Positions 1 through 5,434 of a stretch of 6,933 nt of DNA are shown in pieces. The notes below the pieces were generated by a model. It worked only from the letters and a program-made list of their open reading frames with translations, was not told where the DNA came from and did no database searches. How positions within the stretch are numbered: the stretch's first letter is position 1; each line of letters opens with the position of its first letter. Source of the stretch: JAKAXS01 sp041940525 (GTDB taxonomy: Bacteria > Pseudomonadota > Alphaproteobacteria > Rhizobiales > Hyphomicrobiaceae). Made by a program: the position numbers and the translations under genes. The stretch lies in contig JBGTSB010000086.1 of the NCBI GenBank assembly GCA_041940525.1, positions 1 through 6,933 on the forward strand. Direction: 5' to 3'.

Positions 1-22
1 GGGCCGCAGCGAGGAGTGCGCG

Positions 23-1234
23 ATGACCGACAATAACACCGGCTGGAAAGCCCCGGACCCATCAAACTGGCAGGTAGAGACCCAGCTCGTCCAAGGCGGC
101 ATCCTGCGTTCTCAGTTCGGCGAAACCTCCGAAGCGATGTTCCTGACCCAGGGCTTTGTCTACGACAGCTCCGAGCAGGCCGAAGCGCGCTTCCGCAATG
201 AAGACCCGGGCTTCCAGTATAGCCGCTTCGCCAATCCCACCGTGACCATGTTCGAAGACCGTATGTGCATGTTGGAAGGCGCTGAAGAGGCCCGCGGCAT
301 GGCCACCGGCATGGCAGCCGTCACCGCGGCGCTGCTTTCGTACCTGAACGCGGGCGACCACGTTGTTGCCGCGCGCGCGATGTTTGGGTCGTGCCGCTAT
401 ATCGTTGAGACGCTGTGTCCACGCTTCGGCATTAAACCGACGCTGATCGACGGGCGCGATCTCGACGCTTGGCGCGATGCCATCCAGCCCAACACCAAGG
501 CCTTCTTCTTCGAGACGCCGGCGAACCCGACGCTGGACCTTGTCGACATCGCCGGTGTTTCGGCCATCGCCAAGGAGCACGGCATAAAGGTGATCGTCGA
601 CAACGTGTTCGCTACGCCGATGCTGCAGCGGCCCTTGCAGCATGGCGCCGACGTCGTCGTCTATTCGGCGACCAAGCACATCGACGGCCAAGGCCGCTGC
701 CTGGGCGGCATCGTCCTCTGCGACAATGACTTCCTGACCAAGCATTTGCAGGACTTCTATCGCCAGACCGGCCCGTCCATGAGCCCATTCAACGCCTGGG
801 TAATGCTGAAGAGCCTGGAAACACTCCCCCTGCGTGTCAGAGCCCAATGCGAAACGGCGGCGAAGATTGCCGATTTCCTGGCCGGACACGCCAAGGTCAA
901 GCGGGTGATTTATTGCGGCCGCGATGACCATCCTCAGCGCGATGTTGCCAAGAAGCAGATGTCGGGCGGCGGCCAGATCATTGCCTTCGAGGTCGATGGC
1001 GATAAGGAAGCCGCCTTCCGCGTCCAAAACGCGCTGGGCATCATCCGCATCTCCAACAACTTGGGTGACGCCAAGAGCCTCGTCACGCATCCCGCCACGA
1101 CGACGCACTTTAAGCTGACGCCCGAACAACGGGCGGAGCTGGGGATCTCCGACGGATTGATCAGGCTGTCGGTCGGTTTGGAAGCGGCATCAGATTTGCA
1201 AGGCGACTTGGATCAAGCGCTCACAAAGGTTTAA
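23..1234 (+). CDS. metZ: O-succinylhomoserine sulfhydrylase (MetZ), PLP-dependent
   Basis: Cytosolic enzyme of methionine biosynthesis. It replaces the succinyl group of O-succinylhomoserine with sulfide to give homocysteine directly, bypassing cystathionine. The 403-residue product is a full-length Cys/Met-metabolism PLP enzyme (fold type I). Visible motifs are the YSR phosphate-binding segment (Tyr66, Arg68), the ETPANPT loop (164-170), Asp193 in the IVDN strand that should contact the pyridine nitrogen, and the Schiff-base lysine Lys218 in SATKH. The C-terminal SLVTHPATTTH block (352-362) and the RLSVGLE block (381-387) are typical of the family. GAGGAG at 11-16 sits 6 nt before the ATG and supports this start. 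The substrate (succinyl rather than acetyl ester) is inferred from overall similarity to alphaproteobacterial MetZ. Cystathionine gamma-synthase or MetY are the alternatives and look less likely. The gene's own control region lies before the window, so a SAM-II riboswitch, known upstream of some alphaproteobacterial met genes, cannot be assessed. Confidence 0.94.
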   Translation: MTDNNTGWKAPDPSNWQVETQLVQGGILRSQFGETSEAMFLTQGFVYDSSEQAEARFRNEDPGFQYSRFANPTVTMFEDRMCMLEGAEEARGMATGMAAVTAALLSYLNAGDHVVAARAMFGSCRYIVETLCPRFGIKPTLIDGRDLDAWRDAIQPNTKAFFFETPANPTLDLVDIAGVSAIAKEHGIKVIVDNVFATPMLQRPLQHGADVVVYSATKHIDGQGRCLGGIVLCDNDFLTKHLQDFYRQTGPSMSPFNAWVMLKSLETLPLRVRAQCETAAKIADFLAGHAKVKRVIYCGRDDHPQRDVAKKQMSGGGQIIAFEVDGDKEAAFRVQNALGIIRISNNLGDAKSLVTHPATTTHFKLTPEQRAELGISDGLIRLSVGLEAASDLQGDLDQALTKV

Positions 1235-1243
1235 TCCGCGCGG

Positions 1244-1271
1244 TTGACCCGCTCAGGCGCTGCCCTAGTAT
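1244..1271 (+). promoter_or_regulatory. Candidate sigma-70 promoter for apaG-argE
   Basis: TTGACC at 1244-1249 (5 of 6 to the consensus -35) is followed after 16 nt by TAGTAT at 1266-1271 (4 of 6 to the consensus -10). It lies in the 80-nt gap between the metZ stop and the apaG start. Transcription would begin near 1278, leaving a leader of about 35-40 nt. This would let apaG and argE be expressed apart from metZ. The call rests on motif match and position only. Confidence 0.5.
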
Positions 1272-1299
1272 CAAGGCGGAAAGGCTGGCCACCTCGGCC

Positions 1300-1305
1300 A
1301 AGGAG
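1300..1305 (+). promoter_or_regulatory. Ribosome binding site fixing the TTG start of apaG
   Basis: AAGGAG, a near-perfect anti-Shine-Dalgarno match, ends 9 nt before the TTG at 1315. No ATG or GTG in the apaG frame lies nearby at the position where the family's conserved N-terminus begins, so this site decides the unusual TTG start. Confidence 0.75.
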
Positions 1306-1314
1306 CTGCCCATT

Positions 1315-1722
1315 TTGAGCTTTGACACACCCTATGAAGCGGTCACGAACGGCGTCCGTGTTCGGGTCGTGCCTGACTTTTCTGACGAACAGTCCGATCC
1401 GGATGAAGAGCACTTCTTCTGGACCTACACTGTTGAGATCACGAATGTCGGCACTGAAACGGTACAGCTGCGCGCGCGCAACTGGCAGATCACGGATTCG
1501 CTTGGACAGCGTCAGGAAGTGCGTGGTTCAGGCGTGGTGGGCGAGTCGCCGGTGCTTGGGCCTGGGGAAACGTTTAGCTACACGTCCGGCTGTCCGTTAC
1601 AGACGCCTTCGGGTATCATGATGGGAAGCTACCAAATGGTCGGGCCGAATGGCGCAAAGTTTGATGTAACGATTCCTGCTTTCTCGCTCGATAGCCCATA
1701 CACCGTGAAGAGTGTAAACTAG
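1315..1722 (+). CDS. apaG: ApaG domain protein
   Basis: Small single-domain protein of 135 residues, slightly longer than the usual 124-130. It has the immunoglobulin/fibronectin-like beta fold known for the ApaG family. The conserved order is all present: YEAVTNGVRVRVVP (7-20), the FFWTYTVEITN strand (34-44), NWQITDSLG (56-64), the hallmark VRGSGVVGESPVLGPGE (69-85), YTSGCPLQTPSGIMMGSYQM (89-108) and the C-terminal IPAFSLDSP (120-128). The function is unresolved. Mutants in enterobacteria gave cobalt resistance and magnesium-efflux phenotypes, hence the common label 'Co2+/Mg2+ efflux protein', but there are no membrane segments here and it is certainly not a transporter. Translation starts at TTG behind a strong AAGGAG. 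The gene sits directly downstream of metZ, and its stop is 8 nt before argE, so apaG and argE are probably translationally coupled. Confidence 0.94.
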   Translation: MSFDTPYEAVTNGVRVRVVPDFSDEQSDPDEEHFFWTYTVEITNVGTETVQLRARNWQITDSLGQRQEVRGSGVVGESPVLGPGETFSYTSGCPLQTPSGIMMGSYQMVGPNGAKFDVTIPAFSLDSPYTVKSVN

Positions 1723-1730
1723 AGGCGTCC

Positions 1731-2894
1731 ATGACCGGACCAAGCTATGGCCCAGCCGAACTGATGTCGCGGCTTGTGGCTTTCGATACGACGAGCCACA
1801 AAACGAATATCCCGCTGATCCGTTTCGTTGAAGACTACCTGCTGCAGCACGGCGTGACGTCTCAGCTGGTGCCGACGCCGGACGGCGAAAAGGCTAGCCT
1901 GTTCGCGACGATCGGTCCGGCCGACAAACCCGGCATTGCACTATCTGGTCATACCGACGTAGTACCGGTGACGGGTCAAGAGTGGGATAGCGATCCTTTC
2001 ACGGTTGTTGAGCGTAACGGCAAATACTTTGGCCGCGGAACCGCTGACATGAAGGGCTTTCTGGCCTGCGTTCTCGCCGCCGTGCCGGACTTTCAGGCCC
2101 GCAATCTCACGACTCCGATCCACATAGCGTTCTCTTACGACGAGGAAGTCGGCTGCACCGGCGTTCGCCCGATGCTGGAGGAGTTTGGCACGCGCATTAC
2201 ACGGCCACGCATGGTTATCGTCGGAGAACCGACATCGATGCGAGTCGTTGACGCGCATAAAGGACCTGTCCGTTGGAGCGTGACGGTGAAGGGCCGTGCC
2301 GCGCATTCGTGCATGGCGCATCTTGGCGCCAACGCGATCAGCACTGCCGCCAAACTCATTGGTGAACTGCGGCTGATCGAAGAAGAATTGAAGCAAGGGC
2401 CGCCGAACGAACGCTTTGAGCCGCCCTATCCAACCCTTCAGGTCACAACCATCGAAGGCGGGAACGCGGCCAACATCGTGCCGCTCCATTGCGGTTTCCA
2501 GTTTGACGTGCGCGCCATGCCAGACCTCGACGTAAACGAGATCGAAACCCGCCTAAAAACGTTCGCGAATGAGCACTGCCTCCCGAGTCTGCGCGCCATC
2601 GCTCCTGAGGCGGACATCTCAATCGTTCAGACCAACAATGTCCTGCCGTTCCAGGCAAACAAGAATTCCGACGTCGTTGCCTTGGCGTTGAAGCTGACTG
2701 GGCAGAACCAAACGTTTGCCGTCTCCTACGCGACTGAAGCGGGATTGTTCCAAGCCGCCGGCGCGCCGTCGGTCGTGTGTGGGCCAGGCGATATTGCCCA
2801 GGCGCATGCTGCCAACGAATGGATCGAAGCCAGCGAACTCGATGCTTGCATGGGTTTCTTGGACCAGCTCGCAGGCTGGGCTGCCCGCGAATAG
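1731..2894 (+). CDS. argE: Acetylornithine deacetylase (ArgE), M20 metallohydrolase
   Basis: Predicted cytosolic zinc enzyme that hydrolyses N-acetyl-L-ornithine to ornithine and acetate in the linear arginine pathway. The length of 387 residues is close to E. coli ArgE (383). M20 metal ligands and catalytic residues can be read off: His74 and Asp76 in SGHTDVVP, bridging Asp106 in GRGTADMKG, catalytic base Glu138 with Glu139 in YDEEVGCTG, Glu166 in GEPT, and His359 in GPGDIAQAH. The dimerisation insert has the expected His192 (GRAAHS). The GPGDIAQAHAANEWI ending is more ArgE-like than DapE-like, although DapE or another M20 amidohydrolase cannot be strictly excluded from sequence alone. AGAGG at 1721-1725 overlaps the apaG stop and lies 5 nt before the ATG, implying coupling to apaG. 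Many relatives recycle the acetyl group with ArgJ instead, so this copy may be supplementary. Confidence 0.9.
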   Translation: MTGPSYGPAELMSRLVAFDTTSHKTNIPLIRFVEDYLLQHGVTSQLVPTPDGEKASLFATIGPADKPGIALSGHTDVVPVTGQEWDSDPFTVVERNGKYFGRGTADMKGFLACVLAAVPDFQARNLTTPIHIAFSYDEEVGCTGVRPMLEEFGTRITRPRMVIVGEPTSMRVVDAHKGPVRWSVTVKGRAAHSCMAHLGANAISTAAKLIGELRLIEEELKQGPPNERFEPPYPTLQVTTIEGGNAANIVPLHCGFQFDVRAMPDLDVNEIETRLKTFANEHCLPSLRAIAPEADISIVQTNNVLPFQANKNSDVVALALKLTGQNQTFAVSYATEAGLFQAAGAPSVVCGPGDIAQAHAANEWIEASELDACMGFLDQLAGWAARE

Positions 2895-3014
2895 GGCAAG
2901 AGCGACCGCTGCCTAGATTCCGGGCAAATGCAGAAAAAACGGCCAGCCACACTTGATTGCAGCGTTTCGCTCGACTACATCTGTCCGTCCGGAGCGGCGC
3001 CATCAAAAGGGTGA

Positions 3015-3028
3015 CGCCCGTGCGGGCG
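3015..3028. other. Short GC hairpin, alternative to the larger one
   Basis: CGCCC (3015-3019) pairs with GGGCG (3024-3028) around a 4-nt loop. Its right arm is shared with the left arm of the larger hairpin at 3022-3073, so the two folds exclude each other. Read on the minus strand, it is followed after 6 nt by TTTT (3008-3005), which makes a weak intrinsic-terminator reading possible for the minus-strand transcript. Confidence 0.4.
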
Positions 3029-3073
3029 GTGAGTAGACGGCATCTTAGGGTTCGCCGTCCGACTCCCGCCCGC
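3022..3073. other. Long bulged hairpin in convergent intergenic region
   Basis: Three consecutive paired blocks form one arm-to-arm structure. Positions 3022-3029 (GCGGGCGG) pair with 3066-3073 (CCGCCCGC). Positions 3031-3034 (GAGT) pair with 3062-3065 (ACTC). Positions 3036-3041 (GACGGC) pair with 3054-3059 (GCCGTC). This gives 18 base pairs, one bulged T, a small internal loop and a 12-nt terminal loop. No T-run follows on either strand. It could be a bidirectional (possibly Rho-assisted) terminator, an mRNA 3'-end stabiliser, a REP-like dispersed palindrome (a GTAG occurs at 3033-3036), or part of a small RNA. The pairing is seen directly; the role is unknown. Confidence 0.55.
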
Positions 3074-3134
3074 TGCGATTCTCAGGCCGCGAAAACGATC
3101 GGCCCAACATCCTTGAGCTTAATTTCTGGAAGTT

Positions 3135-3153
3135 GCGGGGCCTGCCGCCCCGC
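3135..3153 (-). terminator. Hairpin after the Cys-rich gene, terminator-like
   Basis: A perfect 7-bp stem (GCGGGGC and GCCCCGC) with a 5-nt loop begins 3 nt after the stop codon of the small minus-strand gene. Position and stability fit a terminator or 3'-end protector. The following bases on the minus strand are not U-rich, so it is not a canonical Rho-independent terminator. Confidence 0.45.
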
Positions 3154-3156
3154 TCA

Positions 3157-3423
3157 TTACCGTCTGCGGCGCAGCTGGCCAGAACGGCGCAAGGCGCTAA
3201 TGCAGCGCGGGGACAAACGGCGGCCGACGCGACGCATGCATGCCCGCAGTTGCGGGGTTCCAATCGAGTAAGACGGGCAGAACCGATAGTAGTCGCGTTT
3301 GCATGCCCTCTGCACCGACGAGTTCACCGCCCAAGCCTGGTTGGCGCTGACGAGTACAAAACTCAAGCCGAGCACTGCCGGTACAAACTTCAGTCCGCGC
3401 AAGAAGGTTTGACCTTGTTGCAT
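3157..3423 (-). CDS. Small secreted Cys-rich protein (hypothetical)
   Basis: Predicted 88-residue exported protein of unknown function. Residues 1-32 look like a Sec signal peptide: a basic start (Arg9, Lys12), a hydrophobic core around FVPAVLGLSFVLVSA (13-27) and an AWA cleavage site after Ala32. The mature chain of about 56 residues has four cysteines (41, 49, 62, 74) in a C-x7-C-x12-C-x11-C pattern with a CKRDYYRFCP segment and an LSPRC segment, and an Arg-rich tail (RRSGQLRRRR). The pattern resembles Cys-rich repeat proteins frequent in rhizobia and relatives (ACK..Y..FCP...ACL..N...LSPAC), which are often annotated only as hypothetical. Two disulfides in the periplasm are plausible but inferred. 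The frame is open further upstream to 3561, overlapping der, but the signal peptide and the AAGGA site at 3435-3431, 7 nt before the ATG, fix the start at 3423. The gene lies 97 nt downstream of der on the same strand and may be co-transcribed. Confidence 0.72.
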   Translation of the reverse strand: MQQGQTFLRGLKFVPAVLGLSFVLVSANQAWAVNSSVQRACKRDYYRFCPSYSIGTPQLRACMRRVGRRLSPRCISALRRSGQLRRRR

Positions 3424-3430
3424 TGGATGT

Positions 3431-3435
3431 TCCTT
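3431..3435 (-). promoter_or_regulatory. Ribosome binding site deciding the Cys-rich gene start
   Basis: On the minus strand this reads AAGGA, inside GAAGGAAC, 7 nt before the ATG at 3423. It selects the 88-residue form, which begins directly with a signal peptide, over a 134-codon open frame whose first part overlaps der. Confidence 0.7.
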
Positions 3436-3520
3436 CGTTTGAGTAAATCGATATCCCTTGCCGATCCGGCACGAAGCTATCGTGTTCGCGGAGCTAACGC
3501 CAGCCCAACAAGTGGACTTG

Positions 3521-4966
3521 TCAGCCGCGTTTCGGCCTCTTTTTGTCGTACGGATTCTCACCCTTCCTTAGGTTGAGCCGAACTGGAACGCCAGGCAGCT
3601 GAAATGTTTCCCTCAAGCTTTTGGTCAAATACCGGACATATGACTGAGGCAGGTCTTTCGGCTTGGAGCAGAACACAACGAACGTCGGTGGCCGGGTTGA
3701 CGGCTGCGTGATGAACCGCAAGCGGATTGGCCGCCCGGAGGAGGCAGGCGGCGCGTGCCGGCTCGTTGCCTCCATCAGCCAACGGTTCAGTTTCGGCGTT
3801 GGAATGCGCGCATTCCAAACCGACCACGCCTCGAAAATCGCCCGGCGCAGCTGAGGGATGCCCTTCTCGCTAAGCGCGGATATGGTCACGACCGGCACGC
3901 CTGGAACTTGAGCCAAGCTGTTGGCAACCTTTTCCTTCAGGTTGCGCAGAGTCTTCTGCTTGTCTTCGACCAAGTCCCACTTGTTGATTGCGACGACAAA
4001 GGCGCGGCCTTCCTGCGTGACGAGATCGCCAATCGTGAGGTCTTGATGCTCCAGCGGACGTTCGGCGTCCGCCAGTAGCACGACGACTTCGGCAAAGCGA
4101 ATAGCGCGAAGCGCGTCTTGCGCGGACAGCTTTTCTGCTGTCTCGCTGATGCGGGCGCGTTTGCGCAAACCCGCGGTGTCAAACAGACGAACGAGACGCC
4201 CGTCCCACATAAAGTCTGTTGAAATGGAATCGCGCGTCAGCCCCGGCTCCGGTCCTGTGATCATTCGGTCTTCGCCGAGGATCGCATTCACCAGCGTAGA
4301 CTTGCCCGCGTTCGGCCTCCCAACAATCGCAATGCGAATGGGCCGCTCAGCTGCCGCTGGCAAGCCTTCCTCTTCGTCGTCGTCACCGACCGCACTATCG
4401 AGGCCGAGTGCCGCCAACACGTCGGCGACCAAGTCTGCCAGTCCTTCGCCATGCTCTGCCGAGATCGCGACAGGCTCGCCGAAGCCAAGTTCATAAGCTT
4501 CAAAAAAGCCATCTTGCCCGGCCCGCCCTTCGCTCTTGTTGGCAACGAGAACGACAGGCCGTCCTGCATTGCGTGCCACCTTTGCGAAAGCCTTATCGGC
4601 TGGAGTCACTCCGGCGCGGGCGTCAATCACGAACAACACCACATCGGTTGCCTCGATCGCTGCCTCGGTTTGACGGCGCATCCTATCGGCGATGCTGCCC
4701 TTCTCCGCTTCTTCCAGTCCTGCCGTGTCCATAATCGTAACGGCATGCCGGCCGAACATCGCCGTGCCTTCGCGCCGGTCGCGAGTAAGGCCCGGCAAAT
4801 CGGATACAAGCGCCGATCGCGTGTGCGTCAGCCGATTGAACAACGTTGACTTGCCGACATTGGGCCGGCCGATGATTGCAACCGCAGGAGGGCGGCTATC
4901 GATAGCGTTTTCAGAACGTGCCATGGGAAAGCTCAATTGGATTGAAGCGGGCTTATGCCTTATCAT
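3521..4966 (-). CDS. der: Ribosome assembly GTPase Der (EngA)
   Basis: Essential tandem GTPase that binds the 50S subunit during its maturation. From the most upstream ATG the product is 481 residues. GTPase domain 1 has G1 GRPNVGKS (33-40), G2 in GLTRD (59-63), G3 DTAG (80-83), G4 NKSE (143-146) and G5 SAEHG (169-173). An acidic linker (DDDEEE, 195-200) leads to GTPase domain 2 with G1 GRPNAGKS (216-223), G3 DTAG (263-266), G4 NKWD (328-331) and G5 SAL (363-365). A C-terminal KH-like domain (about 385-470) ends in the basic tail KKRPKRG. G4 of domain 1 has Glu instead of Asp, a variant also seen in other Der proteins. The start is uncertain. Homologues usually begin a few residues before the first P-loop strand, so Met15 (ATG at 4924, giving 467 residues) is attractive, but neither ATG has a good Shine-Dalgarno. 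It is transcribed divergently from the signalling operon and upstream of the small Cys-rich gene. Confidence 0.97.
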   Translation of the reverse strand: MIRHKPASIQLSFPMARSENAIDSRPPAVAIIGRPNVGKSTLFNRLTHTRSALVSDLPGLTRDRREGTAMFGRHAVTIMDTAGLEEAEKGSIADRMRRQTEAAIEATDVVLFVIDARAGVTPADKAFAKVARNAGRPVVLVANKSEGRAGQDGFFEAYELGFGEPVAISAEHGEGLADLVADVLAALGLDSAVGDDDEEEGLPAAAERPIRIAIVGRPNAGKSTLVNAILGEDRMITGPEPGLTRDSISTDFMWDGRLVRLFDTAGLRKRARISETAEKLSAQDALRAIRFAEVVVLLADAERPLEHQDLTIGDLVTQEGRAFVVAINKWDLVEDKQKTLRNLKEKVANSLAQVPGVPVVTISALSEKGIPQLRRAIFEAWSVWNARIPTPKLNRWLMEATSRHAPPASSGRPIRLRFITQPSTRPPTFVVFCSKPKDLPQSYVRYLTKSLRETFQLPGVPVRLNLRKGENPYDKKRPKRG

Positions 4967-4988
4967 CCGGCAAATTTGAAGTGTTATT

Positions 4989-5026
4989 GGCTGCGATCTT
5001 CTTCAACCTGAGAGGGTTAGGCAGCC
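4989..5026. other. Nested inverted repeats in divergent intergenic region
   Basis: GGCTGC (4989-4994) can pair with GCAGCC (5021-5026). Inside it, AACCT (5005-5009) pairs with GGGTT (5014-5018, one G-T wobble) around a GAGA loop, which is a GNRA-type tetraloop on the plus strand. It lies between der and the response regulator, so it could be a leader structure of either transcript or an operator. Pairing is visible; function is not. I found no convincing -35/-10 pair on either strand in this gap. Confidence 0.35.
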
Positions 5027-5062
5027 GCTAGAAATTATTTGATGGCAATTTGGACATAGTAA

Positions 5063-5431
5063 ATGAAGCGCGCATTGCTAGTTGAGGACGAAGGCGTCGT
5101 CGCTCTGCTCATCGAAAGTATGCTGGGAGAACTGGGTTACCAGGTCTTGGGGCCGGTGCCGCGTCTATCCAAAGCGGTTAAGGTCGCGCAGGACGAAGCA
5201 TTCGATATCGCCATACTGGACGTCAACCTCAACGGGCTTTCCTCGTTTCCCATAGCGAATGTTTTGGCGGATAAGAATATACCGTACCTGTTTGCGACCG
5301 GTTACGGTCGCAGGGGGATCCCGGCGGAACTGAGTGATACTGTTGTTCTTCAAAAACCTTTCCGAACAAAGCAGTTGGCAAAAGCGATTGATGACGCCAT
5401 CGCGGCGAATGAGAATGATACGGGGATTTGA
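5063..5431 (+). CDS. Single-domain response regulator, FATGUY type
   Basis: Stand-alone receiver domain of 122 residues with no output domain, acting in a cytosolic phosphorelay. The acidic pocket is Glu8/Asp9 (VEDE), the phosphoacceptor is Asp53 (AILDVNLNG), the switch threonine is Thr79 and the invariant lysine is Lys98 (QKPF). FATGYG at 77-82 matches the signature of alphaproteobacterial 'FATGUY' receivers, a family characterised from Sinorhizobium Sma0114 and tied to HWE histidine kinases. The position three before Lys98, usually an aromatic switch residue, is Val95, which agrees with that family. An in-frame TAA directly before the ATG rules out an earlier start. The Shine-Dalgarno is weak (GGA at 5052-5054, 8 nt upstream). 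Its stop is followed after 3 nt by the sensor gene in the same frame, so the two form an operon and are likely partners. The downstream target is unknown. Possible roles are phosphate shuttle, phosphate sink or allosteric effector. Confidence 0.93.
   Translation: MKRALLVEDEGVVALLIESMLGELGYQVLGPVPRLSKAVKVAQDEAFDIAILDVNLNGLSSFPIANVLADKNIPYLFATGYGRRGIPAELSDTVVLQKPFRTKQLAKAIDDAIAANENDTGI
5422..5425 (+). promoter_or_regulatory. Probable ribosome binding site for the sensor gene
   Basis: GGGG near the end of the regulator gene, 9 nt before the TTG at 5435, is the only purine-rich stretch that could serve the sensor start. It lies inside the upstream coding region, as expected for translationally coupled genes. 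Confidence 0.45.
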
Positions 5432-5434
5432 GAC

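Larger units (their letters stand above)
2895..3156. other. Structured non-coding interval between convergent genes
   Basis: This 262-nt stretch separates the end of argE (plus strand) from the end of the small Cys-rich gene (minus strand). Six-frame reading shows only short, Arg/Pro-rich shadow frames without family motifs or good ribosome binding sites. It contains several inverted repeats, listed separately, and a weaker one, GGCCG at 3085-3089 with CGGCC at 3100-3104. No tRNA arms were found. The likely role is transcription termination for both converging units, though none of the hairpins has a canonical long T-tract. Confidence 0.6.

Noticed and set aside
62..1129. Long minus-strand open frame (355 codons) opposite metZ
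   Set aside because: It lies entirely antisense to a clear, motif-complete MetZ. Its translation has no recognisable family motifs and is rich in Arg/Ala/Gly as expected from a GC-rich antisense shadow.
1941..2489. Minus-strand frame of 182 codons inside argE
   Set aside because: Antisense shadow of the M20 peptidase gene, with no domain signature and no supporting ribosome binding site.
2443..3006. Minus-strand frame spanning the argE 3' end and the intergenic region
   Set aside because: Arg-rich, low-information translation mostly opposite argE, with no conserved motifs; it would overlap an established gene.
2895..3156. Possible tRNA or known riboswitch in the intergenic region
   Set aside because: No cloverleaf arms or acceptor stem could be assembled around the GGTTCG-like bases near 3050, and no known riboswitch core was recognised.
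2957..3271. Plus-strand frame of 104 codons in the intergenic region
   Set aside because: The translation is Arg/Pro-rich without motifs, it runs through the hairpins and then antisense to the Cys-rich gene, and it has no good ribosome binding site.
3457..3472. TGCCG-ATC-CGGCA hairpin (3459-3471) as a der terminator
   Set aside because: Only 5 bp with a 3-nt loop and no T-tract on the minus strand. It lies within the likely leader of the Cys-rich gene and is too weak to call.
3424..3561. N-terminal extension of the Cys-rich protein to 134 residues
   Set aside because: It would overlap the der 3' end and bury the signal peptide. The AAGGA site and the signal peptide favour the internal ATG at 3423.
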